A stretch of 64,000 nt of DNA, from the NCBI GenBank assembly GCA_052379645.1, contig JBQSYU010000006.1; one strand, 5' to 3'. This document shows, piece after piece, positions 24,896-33,454 of this stretch; positions within the stretch are counted from its first letter, which is position 1, and the number at the start of each line of letters is the position of its first letter. The translations under genes were made by a program, and so were the position numbers. The notes beneath the pieces are model-generated. The model was not told the DNA's origin and ran no database searches. It was given only the letters and a program-made list of their open reading frames with translations. This DNA comes from Arthrobacter_H sp030452125. Its GTDB lineage: Bacteria > Actinomycetota > Actinomycetes > Actinomycetales > Micrococcaceae.

Positions 24896-26250
24896 CAGAG
24901 GGCACCCCCTAGTTTGAGCACTGCTGCCGGAGCCTCGTGCAGCACTGCTGGAATCTCTATCACTCCGCTGGCGCCTACCTGCGCATGGTTGGCCCCCTCT
25001 GGAAGCAGCCAGGAAGCCCTGCCCTTTCCGAGCAGTTCCTCCGGTAGGCACAGTGTGCCGGAGGACGGATCCAGGGCGTGCACGTACACGTCTGCACCCT
25101 TGACCGTGTAGGCCACGGCGCCGTGGGCTGTCTGTTCTCCGAAGCGACCCCACGGCCGGGTGCCATAGATTCCCTCACCGTTCACCCGTAGCCAGTCACC
25201 CAACTGGGCCATGGCTTGTGCCTGCAGCTCGGGGATGCTGCCGTCGGCTCGCGGGCCGACGTTGATCAGCAGGTTGCCGTTCTTGGCGACGACGTCTATG
25301 AGCAGGCGCACCAATTCGTCACCGGTCAGCGAGTGCTCTTCGTTTTCGCTCTGGTTGTAGCCGAAGGAGTAGCCGAGGCCTCGAGTCGATTCCCAGGGGG
25401 TCGGAATGATCTCGTCGATGTTGCGGTACTCGCGCGTCAAATATCCGTGGTGGGGCACTCCCCACCGGTCGTTGATCACGCCCTCGGGGTTCTGGGCAAA
25501 GTATTCGTCCAGGAGCGAGGCGACGGCCCAGGGTTCGCACCCTTTGCCTCCATCGGGCCAGTCGATGTCGTTCCACAGGATATCCGGGCCGAATCTCTCG
25601 ATCAGCTCGCGGAGTTGTGCTGCGGCGTATTGGGCGAATTGTTCGTCATTGCGTCGGAAGCGGAACAGGTCAGTGTCGGACTCGATCGGCGGGAAGTCGC
25701 TGACGTGCCAGTCCAGGGCGCCGGAGAAGTAGACGCCGAAACGCGCCCCGAGTTCACGGGTTGCTGCGGCGATCTCGGCGATCAGGTCACGACGGGGCCC
25801 ACGGGCCTTGGCGTTGAAGCCCGTGGTAGCGGTGTCCCAGAGGCAGAAGCCTTCATGGTGTTTGGTGGTCGGCACGATGTATTGCGCACCGGCGTCGACC
25901 AGCTGGCCCACGAGGGTCCTGGCGTCGAAGGAGCCGACATCCCACCGGTCGGCGAAGTCCTCGTAGCTGGTCCCGGTTCCATAGACTTCCTGTTGGTGAA
26001 GCCAGGTGGGGCTGCCCGGGATGCGAACGGTGTTCCCATACCATTCCGCGTACTGATGGTAGGCGTAAGCATCCTCGGTGGGTACGGGGTCTTCGGAAGG
26101 TGGGGTACCCCATGCCGGCACCGAGTACAGGCCCCAGTGGATGAAGAAGCCCAGTTTCGCGTCCTGGTACCACTGCGGCACCGTCGTCGATGGATAGACC
26201 GGTGCCTGCTGACCGAAGTCTGGACCAATGCGTTTCTCGAAGTTAAGCAC
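24895..26250 (-). CDS. GH29 alpha-L-fucosidase
   Basis: A 451-residue glycoside hydrolase 29. It shows the family's QWYQDAKLGFFIHWGLYSVP, EWYGN, TTKHHEGFCLWDT, the nucleophile region ILWNDIDWPDGGK (Asp near 228), the disordered acid/base-side segment, and NLLINVGPRADGSIP. There is no signal peptide, so it should be cytosolic and act on imported fucosylated oligosaccharides or glycosides. The start is GTG 26250 with GGAGG 6 nt upstream, overlapping the M81 gene by 8 bases. The longer frame from 26391 is an overlap artefact. A short beta-sandwich follows the barrel. Anomeric linkage preference is not predictable. Confidence 0.9.
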   Translation of the reverse strand: MLNFEKRIGPDFGQQAPVYPSTTVPQWYQDAKLGFFIHWGLYSVPAWGTPPSEDPVPTEDAYAYHQYAEWYGNTVRIPGSPTWLHQQEVYGTGTSYEDFADRWDVGSFDARTLVGQLVDAGAQYIVPTTKHHEGFCLWDTATTGFNAKARGPRRDLIAEIAAATRELGARFGVYFSGALDWHVSDFPPIESDTDLFRFRRNDEQFAQYAAAQLRELIERFGPDILWNDIDWPDGGKGCEPWAVASLLDEYFAQNPEGVINDRWGVPHHGYLTREYRNIDEIIPTPWESTRGLGYSFGYNQSENEEHSLTGDELVRLLIDVVAKNGNLLINVGPRADGSIPELQAQAMAQLGDWLRVNGEGIYGTRPWGRFGEQTAHGAVAYTVKGADVYVHALDPSSGTLCLPEELLGKGRASWLLPEGANHAQVGASGVIEIPAVLHEAPAAVLKLGGAL

Positions 26251-27838
26251 TCTGTACCTCCACGATCTGTTGTCCTTCACGGCGGGAGACGACGATATCC
26301 AGCTCCCCGGCGGTCGGGTCATCGGTAAACGGGAAAACCCCTGGAGCCAGTCGTGCGTGGCCCAGACGGATGAGATCCTGGTCGACGCCACCCGGTGTCA
26401 GACCCAGCTTCCACCCGGCGGCCAGTTTGTAGAGTTCGGGTTCCAGATAGCCGATCTTGACCACCACGATATCCGTGGCGTGTGGGTCCAGGCCCAGCTT
26501 CGTGAAGTCCTCGAGGTGATGGAACGGTTTGCGACGTTCGGTGATGATCGCGTGCACCCCGCCGGAGGAGATGACCACTTGGGTGCCGGCCTCAGGATCG
26601 CCTGTGGTGATCGAGAAAACGGTGCCCTTCAGGTTCACCGGCCCGGCCGGTCCCGCGTCGACGTTGGCGCCGACCTGCAAATCGACCTGTGCGCCCACCC
26701 CAGCGGCTACGGCCTGCGATACTGCTTGTTCGTCAAAGATTGAGGCGTGGATCAAGGTCACGGCCCCGTCGGCCAGTTCTGGTCGTTGAAGCAACTCGCC
26801 GAGGGTCCAGGACACGTCGCCGGCGCCGCCGGCGGTGGGGTTATCCCCCGAATCGGAGATCACATAGGGCCGCGGCGCCCCGGAAGCCAGGGCCGCGTCC
26901 AGGCAGGCGTCCAGATCCAGTGCGTCGGCCACAAAGGCGAAGTCGGCGCGGGCGTCCCAGTAGGCCGACGCGAGTTTCCGGGTCCCCTCGGCGATGGCCC
27001 GCGGGTCATCGCCGGTGACCACGACAGCTGCTTGGCAGCGGGGCTCATCGGCCCAGGCATAGCCCACCCAGATGGAGGCATCGAGTACTCCGACGCCCGC
27101 CTCGACCTCAGGCACCTGTCGGTAGATCGATCGGGCCGGTTCGATGCGGGTGCTCGTCTTCTCGCCGGGCAAAAGCACCGGGACCTGGACCCATGCCTTA
27201 TACGGGCGGCGAGCCACGGGATCGGCGCCGCCTTCTGTTCGAAGCCGGGACAGGAGGTTGTGGACGGCACGGGCCTTGGTATTCCAGGCGTCTTCGTGGG
27301 GTGCCATCCGATAACAGGTGATCAGGTCCACGGCGTCCAGGAGCTGTCGGGACACGTTGCCATGCAGGTCCATGGACGCGCTGATGAGGGTATCGTCGCC
27401 CAGCTCGGCCCGGACCGCCGCGGCCAGATCCCCTTCCGCGTCGTCCATGTCAGTCACGCTCATGGCCCCGTGGATATCGAAGTAGAAACCATCGAAGGCA
27501 CCACCGGCTCTGATCCCGGTGAGAATCTCGGCTTTGAACCGCTCATAGGTCTCTAGGGGCACGGCGCCACCGGGTAGGGAGCGGCACTGCAGCAGAGGGA
27601 TCCAGTCCGCGGCATCGCGCATTTCTTCGCCGGCGTCGAGGAAGCCGTAGTAGTCCAGGAGCGTCTCGCCGCGGCGCTGGGTGAAGGCCTTGTCGCCGCT
27701 CTGATGTGGGGAGAAGGTGCTGGATTCAATGGAGATTCCGGCGATTCCGATCCGTGGGCGTCCTAGCCCGGTCTCGGACAGTTCCGGTAGGGCGCCGGGC
27801 CACAGGTCCGAAGCTTCTGGTTTGATGTGCTTGCTCAC
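26243..27838 (-). CDS. M81/MlrC-family putative metallohydrolase
   Basis: A 531-residue MlrC-like protein. The N-terminal block has RIGIAGISIESSTFSPH, FYFDIHGAMS and SASMDLHGNVS, whose D-x-H-G motifs supply metal ligands in the M81 peptidase family, then YRMAPHEDAWNT. The C-terminal MlrC domain has SDSGDNPTAGGAGD and IHASIFDEQAV. The founding member opens linearised microcystin, but most homologues sit in unrelated catabolic operons and their substrates are unknown. GTG 27838 overlaps the ROK kinase stop as GTGA. A longer reading from 27892 lies inside the kinase gene. Between a kinase and a fucosidase, hydrolysis of an amide or ester in a modified sugar is a reasonable inference only. Confidence 0.8.
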   Translation of the reverse strand: MSKHIKPEASDLWPGALPELSETGLGRPRIGIAGISIESSTFSPHQSGDKAFTQRRGETLLDYYGFLDAGEEMRDAADWIPLLQCRSLPGGAVPLETYERFKAEILTGIRAGGAFDGFYFDIHGAMSVTDMDDAEGDLAAAVRAELGDDTLISASMDLHGNVSRQLLDAVDLITCYRMAPHEDAWNTKARAVHNLLSRLRTEGGADPVARRPYKAWVQVPVLLPGEKTSTRIEPARSIYRQVPEVEAGVGVLDASIWVGYAWADEPRCQAAVVVTGDDPRAIAEGTRKLASAYWDARADFAFVADALDLDACLDAALASGAPRPYVISDSGDNPTAGGAGDVSWTLGELLQRPELADGAVTLIHASIFDEQAVSQAVAAGVGAQVDLQVGANVDAGPAGPVNLKGTVFSITTGDPEAGTQVVISSGGVHAIITERRKPFHHLEDFTKLGLDPHATDIVVVKIGYLEPELYKLAAGWKLGLTPGGVDQDLIRLGHARLAPGVFPFTDDPTAGELDIVVSRREGQQIVEVQSA

Positions 27839-28809
27839 GAGGCAACCTGCACTTTCTTCTGGTCGTGCTCTGTGTTCGATATCAGTTGCCATGCGAGGGC
27901 CGCCGCGCCCAGGGCTGCGGCATGGCCGCCGAGTCGTGAGGGGCGGATCAGCACCGGAAAACCGGAGATGGGGCCCGTGCTTCCCATGGCTTGTTCAAGG
28001 TGGGGCCCGATCATGTCCCAGGCCCCCAGGACCCCGCCGCCGATGACCACGCGGTCCAAGTCCACCAGGTTGGCGGTGGCTACGATCGCTTGGGCCAGCG
28101 CGGCCGCGGCGTCGGCGAAGACCTGGGCGGCGATCGGGTCTCCGGCCCGTGCCGCTTGGGCTATGCCAGCAGTGCTGGCTACCGGCTCCGTTCCACCTGC
28201 TTGGAGGTAGCGGCGATGGATGGACAGCCCTGAGGCTACCGACTCCAAGTGCCCGCTTTGACCACACGTGCACGGCTCGCTGCCGTATCCGGGGGTGTGC
28301 CCGATCTCCCCGGCGGCTCCATGCATGCCGGTGAAGATCTGCCCGTCAAAGGCCAGTGCCCCGCCGACTCCGGTGCCCAGCGCCAAGGCCAGAACACTTT
28401 GGGAACCTCTGGCAGCGCCGTAGGCCAACTCTCCTGCCAGGAAGGCGTTCACATCATTCTCAACCACCACCGGCGTGCCGCAGAGATCGGCAAGCCGCTC
28501 ACCCAGGGAAAAGCCTTTCCACCCGGTGAATGAATCGGAGGCCGAGATGACCCGCCCGGTGGATGGGTCGATGACCCCTGCCGCGCCCACCCCAACGGCG
28601 TCTGGGCCCGCGCCCACCCCGTGGCGCAACTGGTCCACGACCTGCCCCATGGTGTCGAGCATGGCCTCACCACCGGATGCTGCGGGGGTCGGCACGGTGA
28701 CTTCGGCCAGGATCTGTCCGCTGAAGTCAGCGGCGATGGCACTGGTTTTTGTGCCACCCAAGTCGATTCCGATTACGTACTGGGGTGGTTCCTGGCTCGT
28801 GGTCGGCAC
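27835..28809 (-). CDS. ROK-family sugar kinase
   Basis: A 324-residue ROK kinase without a helix-turn-helix. ATP motif GIDLGGTKT is at 14-22; VENDVNAF and ALGTGVGGAL follow. The zinc region reads GHTPGYGSEPCTCGQSGHLE, which keeps CxCGxxG but has His where the third Cys usually stands. ROK kinases phosphorylate glucose, GlcNAc, ManNAc, fructose or related sugars at C6 or C3. Start GTG 28809 has AGGAGG 8 nt upstream, one base after the permease stop. It probably traps the sugar delivered by the ABC transporter upstream. Confidence 0.87.
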   Translation of the reverse strand: MPTTSQEPPQYVIGIDLGGTKTSAIAADFSGQILAEVTVPTPAASGGEAMLDTMGQVVDQLRHGVGAGPDAVGVGAAGVIDPSTGRVISASDSFTGWKGFSLGERLADLCGTPVVVENDVNAFLAGELAYGAARGSQSVLALALGTGVGGALAFDGQIFTGMHGAAGEIGHTPGYGSEPCTCGQSGHLESVASGLSIHRRYLQAGGTEPVASTAGIAQAARAGDPIAAQVFADAAAALAQAIVATANLVDLDRVVIGGGVLGAWDMIGPHLEQAMGSTGPISGFPVLIRPSRLGGHAAALGAAALAWQLISNTEHDQKKVQVAS

Positions 28810-28810
28810 T

Positions 28811-29782
28811 CTAGCGACCTCCTAGTCCGGCCATGGAAATTCCCTTGACCAGATGCTTCTGCAAGGCCACCACCAGGAGCGTGGTGGGGACCATGGAGAT
28901 GATGGCCGCGGCCATTTGCAGATCCCAGCGGGTCCCGGTCAGCCCGGAGAAGGACGCCAGTCCCACCGGGAGGGTTCCCATCGAGTTGTAATCGACCGTG
29001 ACGATCAGCGGCCACAGGTAGCTGTTCCAGAAAGCCATGAAGGTGAACACCGCGAGCACTGCCACCGCGGGTTTTGCCTGCGGCATGATGATCTGCAGAA
29101 AAGTCCGCAGCGGTCCCACGCCGTCGACCTTGGCAGCTTCTTCGAGTTCATAGGGAATGCCGCGGAAGAACTGGCGCATCAGGAAGGTACCGAACGCCCC
29201 GAAGGCGAAGGGAAGGATCAGCGCCTGATAGGTATCGACCCACCCGAACCACTGCATCACGGTGAACATCGGAATGACGGTGACTTCCTGGGGCACCATC
29301 ATGGTGGCCAGGAACAGCACGAAAACAATATCGCGGCCCTTCCAGCGCAGCCGCCCGAAGGCGTAACCGGCGGTGGTCGACACCACGATGGTGACCAGGG
29401 TGCCGGCAACCGAGGTGAACAGCGAGTTGCCGATATAGGTCCAGAATGGCCCGTATTCGAAGACTTCGGCGAAGTTCGACCAGCGGATCTCCGAACCGAT
29501 CAGGCTCGGAGGCATGGAGAACATCTCGTTATTCGGTTTCAGTGCTGCGAAGAACGCATAGATGAGCGGGAAGATGAATACCAGTGCCCCGAGATAAAGC
29601 ACCAGGTGGTTCACCAGCAATTTCCACTTCGCTCCGGTGCTCATCGCAGCATTTCGGGCTCGGCGATCGGCCCGGGCCTGGCCACGCCGTTGGCGTCGTG
29701 TCGGCTCTCCGGTCGCCACGGCGGCGGTATCGTCGTCCGGCTGTCCGGTGCGGGCAGGGCGGGTGATTTGATCAGTGCTCAT
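28811..29782 (-). CDS. CUT1 sugar ABC transporter permease (MalG-like)
   Basis: A 323-residue inner-membrane permease with six helices. The cytosolic EAA loop (EEAAKVDGVGPLRTFLQIIMPQAKPA) couples to an ATPase. An unusually long hydrophilic N-terminus of about 50 residues, rich in Arg, Thr and Asp, precedes helix 1. The FAFGAFGTFLMRQFF segment is typical of the MalG side of the heterodimer. It overlaps the MalF-like gene by 11 bases. No ATP-binding subunit is encoded in the operon. Confidence 0.9.
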   Translation of the reverse strand: MSTDQITRPARTGQPDDDTAAVATGEPTRRQRRGQARADRRARNAAMSTGAKWKLLVNHLVLYLGALVFIFPLIYAFFAALKPNNEMFSMPPSLIGSEIRWSNFAEVFEYGPFWTYIGNSLFTSVAGTLVTIVVSTTAGYAFGRLRWKGRDIVFVLFLATMMVPQEVTVIPMFTVMQWFGWVDTYQALILPFAFGAFGTFLMRQFFRGIPYELEEAAKVDGVGPLRTFLQIIMPQAKPAVAVLAVFTFMAFWNSYLWPLIVTVDYNSMGTLPVGLASFSGLTGTRWDLQMAAAIISMVPTTLLVVALQKHLVKGISMAGLGGR

Positions 29783-30695
29783 AGTGGACCCATTTCTTCT
29801 GCGCGCCGAATTGCAAGCCGGTGATCACGATGATGATGGCGAACAAAATCCATGCGGCCGCGGCCGCGAGCCCCATGTCCTGGAACTTGAAACCCTGGTT
29901 GTAGATGAACTGCACCAACGGCTGGGTGGAGTTGCCCGGTCCGCCGCCCGTGAGGAGCTGTGGCTGCACGAAAACCTGCAGGGAGGTGATCATGGTCATC
30001 ACCGTGGCGAAGAAGATCGACGGCGAGATCATCGGCAAGGTGATGTTCCAGATCATCCGCAATCCGCCGGAACCATCCATCCGGGCCGCTTCCATCACCG
30101 AATCCGGCAACTGTTCCAAGGCTGCCGAGAAGATCAGCATGTTGTAGCCGAGCCCCTGCCAAACAGACATGACCACCACCATGATCATCGCCCAGTTCGG
30201 GTCTGCCAGGAAGTTGGGTAATTCGACACCGAACCACGACACCGAGAGCCCATTGAACAGGCCTTGGGGCTGCAGCAGCATCTTCCACACCAGGACGTTG
30301 GCGACCATCGGAGTGACCACGGGGATGAAGAAGAGGATCCGCAGGGCGCCACGGCCCTTGATGCGGGCGTGCAGCAACAGTGCCAGCCCCAGCGACAGAG
30401 CAACGCTGATCGGAACGTACAACAGGGTGAACACTGCCGAGTTGCGCAGCGCCGGAAGAAAATCAGGACTGCTCGTGAACAGCTTGATGTAGTTATCGAG
30501 GCCGATGAACTTCTTATCGCCGTAGGTGGGCCAGTCGAAGAAGGACATCACCACTGATAGGACAACGGGCACGATGGTGAAAAGGGCGAGGCCGGCAAGC
30601 GCTGGGCTAACGAACCCAAACGCTTGCCGTGATTCGGCCCTCGCCATCGCCCCGCGGCGTTTGCCGCCGGTGGTGGGGGTGAGGGTGGTGGTCAT
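29772..30695 (-). CDS. CUT1 sugar ABC transporter permease (MalF-like)
   Basis: A 307-residue permease of the MalF/UgpA type with six helices, opening FGFVSPALAGLALFTIVPVVLSVVMSFFDW-like sequence (typical helix 1 and the following WP/Y loop). The EAA loop is VMEAARMDGSGGLRMIWNITLPMISP. It forms the channel with the MalG-like partner encoded directly downstream. It starts 18 bases after the binding-protein gene, with AAGGAAA upstream of ATG 30695. Confidence 0.9.
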   Translation of the reverse strand: MTTTLTPTTGGKRRGAMARAESRQAFGFVSPALAGLALFTIVPVVLSVVMSFFDWPTYGDKKFIGLDNYIKLFTSSPDFLPALRNSAVFTLLYVPISVALSLGLALLLHARIKGRGALRILFFIPVVTPMVANVLVWKMLLQPQGLFNGLSVSWFGVELPNFLADPNWAMIMVVVMSVWQGLGYNMLIFSAALEQLPDSVMEAARMDGSGGLRMIWNITLPMISPSIFFATVMTMITSLQVFVQPQLLTGGGPGNSTQPLVQFIYNQGFKFQDMGLAAAAAWILFAIIIVITGLQFGAQKKWVHYEH

Positions 30696-30713
30696 CTCGT
30701 GGGATTTCCTTAG

Positions 30714-31970
30714 TTACTTGGCGAACTGGTTCTGGGTGTTGCTCAGCATGTCGGCCATCTTTTCCTGGCCGTTGTAGACGCTGACCAGGTTCGGTTGGAT
30801 GTAGGTGCCCACCTGAGACCAGTCATCAGTCACGTTCTGGCCTTCCAGCTGTTCGAAGGCCTGGTCGAAGACCTCCTGCACGTCATCGCGGTACTCCGGA
30901 TCCAAGGATTCGAAGTAGACAGGCTGCGAGGCGGCGCGGGCCGGGTAGCTGCGGCCGGTGGAGGCAATGTAGTCCTGCGACTTCTTACTCAACAGAGACC
31001 CCAGGACCTTCAGCGCTTCGTCCTTATTGGCACAATCCTTGGCAATGCCGAAGCCCGAGCCCATGACCAGGCCCAGCGATCCGTTCTCGCCGGTGGGCAG
31101 CGGGGCCAGACCGGCCTTGAAGCCGTTGTCGTTATCCAGATAGCCGACGGCGTTCCACGTGCCATCCACGGCCATCGCCGCATTGCCACTGGTGTACTGG
31201 GTTTCGCCCCAGCCTGCTTCGGAGGCACTGGCTGCCGGAGCGGCCACCTTCTTCTCGGTCACCAGCGAGGAGTACCAGGAGGCGGCGTCGACGAAGGCCG
31301 GGTTGGTCATATCCAAGGTGCCGTCCGCGGTGACGGGTTGGGTGCCTGCCTTGGCGATGGGGAGGGCCTGCCACTGGAACTCGGCCATGCCGACGGCGAA
31401 GCCGTGTTTTCCATCCTGGGTGGCGTCTTCTGCTGTTTTTTCGAAGTCTTTGAAGGTCCAGTCCAGCGCAGGTTCATCGACGCCGGATTTCTGGAACATA
31501 TCGGCGTTGTAGTAGACGAGCATGGTCGACACGTCGAAGGGAATGCCGTAGAGCTTGCCGTCCTTCTTCAGGATCTCCAATGCGCCGGGAGCAAAGTCGT
31601 CCTCGGAGAGGCCAGCAGTCTCCAGATCCTCTGCGGTCAGTTCGGCGAAGCCGTCGGTATAGCTGGAGAGCTGTCCGCTGTTCATACCCGAAACGCAGGC
31701 CATGTTCCCCGAAGCCATGTTCGTCGTCATTTTGGTGAAGTAGTCACCCCAGGGTGCCATCCGCATCGAAACGTCCATGTCGGGGTGGTCTTCCTTGACC
31801 ATGTCCAACTGCTTATTGAGCACATTGGTGTCATCGTCACTACCAGCCCACATATCGACGACAATCGCCGAGGAATCTGCGGTGGCGCCGTTTCCTGCGC
31901 CGCCGCAGGCCGTCAGCGCGAGTGCCGTCGAGGCAATTATGGCCAGGCCACCGAGGTGAGTTCTCTTCAT
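30714..31970 (-). CDS. Sugar-binding lipoprotein of CUT1 ABC transporter
   Basis: A 418-residue extracellular solute-binding protein of family 1. ATG 31970 has AAAGGAG 8 nt upstream. The lipoprotein signal peptide ends in the lipobox LTACGG, so the mature protein is anchored by the Cys. The bilobal binding fold is seen in IVVDMWAGSDDDTN, MRMAPWGDYFTKM, YGIPFDVSTMLVYYNADMF, and later AMAVDGTWN and LGLVMGSGFGIAKD. It should capture the oligosaccharide whose fucose is later removed by GH29. As first gene of the operon it is expected to be its most abundant product. The ROK repressor gene is divergent. Confidence 0.9.
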   Translation of the reverse strand: MKRTHLGGLAIIASTALALTACGGAGNGATADSSAIVVDMWAGSDDDTNVLNKQLDMVKEDHPDMDVSMRMAPWGDYFTKMTTNMASGNMACVSGMNSGQLSSYTDGFAELTAEDLETAGLSEDDFAPGALEILKKDGKLYGIPFDVSTMLVYYNADMFQKSGVDEPALDWTFKDFEKTAEDATQDGKHGFAVGMAEFQWQALPIAKAGTQPVTADGTLDMTNPAFVDAASWYSSLVTEKKVAAPAASASEAGWGETQYTSGNAAMAVDGTWNAVGYLDNDNGFKAGLAPLPTGENGSLGLVMGSGFGIAKDCANKDEALKVLGSLLSKKSQDYIASTGRSYPARAASQPVYFESLDPEYRDDVQEVFDQAFEQLEGQNVTDDWSQVGTYIQPNLVSVYNGQEKMADMLSNTQNQFAK

Positions 31971-32091
31971 TCGTCCACTCCTTTGGGAAGAACCGGGCCG
32001 CACCCGGACTACGAATCTCGAATACCTGACCGTCAGAGGCTGGCAGGCACCAGGACTTTATTCAATATCGAACCAACTTCTGTTTGTTCGC

Positions 32092-32103
32092 GTAATTAGT
32101 TAC
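32092..32103. promoter_or_regulatory. Quasi-palindrome in the divergent promoter region
   Basis: GTAATTAGTTAC pairs at five of six positions, with one G-T mismatch. It lies between the binding-protein gene and the ROK repressor gene in an AT-rich patch, as expected for a sugar-operon operator. A plausible -10 (TACAAT, 32126-32131) for the repressor gene follows. Confidence 0.4.
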
Positions 32104-32135
32104 TCTGTCAGAATGAGACGCGAATTACAATGGGG

Positions 32136-32146
32136 ACATCCGATGT
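32136..32146. repeat. Palindromic repeat ACATC-N-GATGT, copy 1
   Basis: ACATCCGATGT is a perfect 5-bp-arm inverted repeat, 5 bases after a candidate -10 and 40 bases before the ROK repressor ATG. An identical copy stands just after the gene. Either an operator or chance. Confidence 0.45.
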
Positions 32147-32186
32147 TTACGGCGTCCCGGTTTTCACACCGAAAGGAGCACGCTCG

Positions 32187-33347
32187 ATGGCATCTTCCAC
32201 GGCTCAGCAACGCCGCGTGATCCTCTCGGCGCTGGCGAGCGGTCAAGCCCGAACTCGTGGCGACTTGGTGCGCCTGTTGGAAGTGGCGCCATCGACGGTC
32301 TCGGCGCGTGTGAGTGAACTGCTCAATCAGGGAGTGGTCACCGAAAGCGGGGAAACCGCATCCCTGGGTGGCCGCCGCGCCACCATCCTGAGCCTGACGT
32401 CGGCCACCGGCTGTTTGGTTGTCGCCGAGATCGGTGGGCACCACGCCCGATTGGGCCTCTTTGATGCCACCGGACAATTGCTGCGAACCGGCGAGCTACC
32501 GCTTCTCACCACTGACGGGCCGGAGGCCACCATGCCCCAACTGGCGGGGGCACTTCGCTCCCTTGCAGCTGAAGGTGATGACTCCACACAGATCATTGGG
32601 GTAGCGCTTTCCCTGCCCGGTCCCGTCAACCCGCTCAGCGGAGAGCTCGACATGCCAGCCCGCATGCCGGGATGGCCCGGATTCGATATCCCACAGTGGC
32701 TGGAACAAGAATTCGAATGCCCCGCAGTGGTGGGGAACGACGCCAATTTCTGTGCTCTGGGTGAGCACTACGCACAGTTCGGTCCCGGGGAACACAGCAT
32801 CACCGTCAAGGCAGGAACCGGGATCGGCGCTGGGATCATCGTTGAGGGGGCGATCCACTATGGCGCCACCGGAGCGGCCGGGGATCTCACACATACCCGG
32901 CTCCCCGCAGCCGGAGACCTACCCTGTAGTTGCGGAAATCTCGGGTGCCTGGAAACCGTGGCTAGCGGCGCCGGTCTCGTGAGGGCGTTGAAATACCAAG
33001 GCCTGCCGGTCGAGTCGACGGCGGATATCCTCTCGATGGTCTCGGCAGCCGATCCGTCCGCTACGACGATGCTGCGCCAAGCCGGCACGCATCTGGGGGA
33101 TGTCTTGGCCGGGATCGTCAACTTCGTCAACCCTCACGCGCTGTTCCTCACCGGCGCCATGGCAGCCAGCGAGCTTTTCATTGCCGCCGTCCGAAGCCAG
33201 ATCTACGAGGGATGCCACCCGCTAGCTACCCGCAGCTTGACCATCCGGGCCGCAAGCCTCGGCGCCAACGCCGGACTCCACGGCGCCGCCCGCGCATTGG
33301 TCACGCGGCTGTTCTCAGTTTCCGATCCAGCACCAGAGCCCATGTAA
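32187..33347 (+). CDS. ROK-family transcriptional repressor (NagC/XylR type)
   Basis: A 386-residue regulator. An N-terminal winged helix (RVILSALASGQARTRGDLVRLLEVAPSTVSARV in two steps, about 8-60) is fused to a ROK sugar-binding domain. The ROK part keeps VEIGG-type start (VVAEIGGHHARLGLF, degenerate for ATP binding), GNDANFCALGE, TGIGAGIIV and the zinc motif CSCGNLGCLE. Loss of the canonical DxGGTK fits a regulator that binds a sugar without phosphorylating it. ATG 32187 has AAAGGAG 9 nt upstream. It faces the ABC/fucosidase operon and most likely represses it until a sugar or sugar phosphate binds. Confidence 0.88.
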   Translation: MASSTAQQRRVILSALASGQARTRGDLVRLLEVAPSTVSARVSELLNQGVVTESGETASLGGRRATILSLTSATGCLVVAEIGGHHARLGLFDATGQLLRTGELPLLTTDGPEATMPQLAGALRSLAAEGDDSTQIIGVALSLPGPVNPLSGELDMPARMPGWPGFDIPQWLEQEFECPAVVGNDANFCALGEHYAQFGPGEHSITVKAGTGIGAGIIVEGAIHYGATGAAGDLTHTRLPAAGDLPCSCGNLGCLETVASGAGLVRALKYQGLPVESTADILSMVSAADPSATTMLRQAGTHLGDVLAGIVNFVNPHALFLTGAMAASELFIAAVRSQIYEGCHPLATRSLTIRAASLGANAGLHGAARALVTRLFSVSDPAPEPM

Positions 33348-33357
33348 CATCCGATGT
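33347..33357. repeat. Palindromic repeat ACATC-N-GATGT, copy 2
   Basis: Identical to the 11-mer at 32136-32146. It begins at the last base of the ROK repressor stop codon. Confidence 0.45.
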
Positions 33358-33454
33358 ATACCGTTGAGGCCAGGCGGCCCAGCCATTAGACCAACGGCCA
33401 ATCAACGGATGGGGATCAGTCTGTGGCCCGTGAGGGCGAGGGTGGGCCGCCGGT

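Noticed and set aside
24896..25153. N-terminal extension of CutC
   Set aside because: Falls inside the fucosidase coding region and has no CutC similarity; TGATG at 24895 gives the family-standard start.
26251..26391. N-terminal extension of the fucosidase
   Set aside because: Inside the M81 gene; GTG 26250 with GGAGG 6 nt upstream starts just before the GH29 fold.
30795..32099. 434-codon plus frame opposite the sugar-binding lipoprotein gene
   Set aside because: Antisense shadow; the minus strand encodes a lipobox and a full family 1 binding protein.
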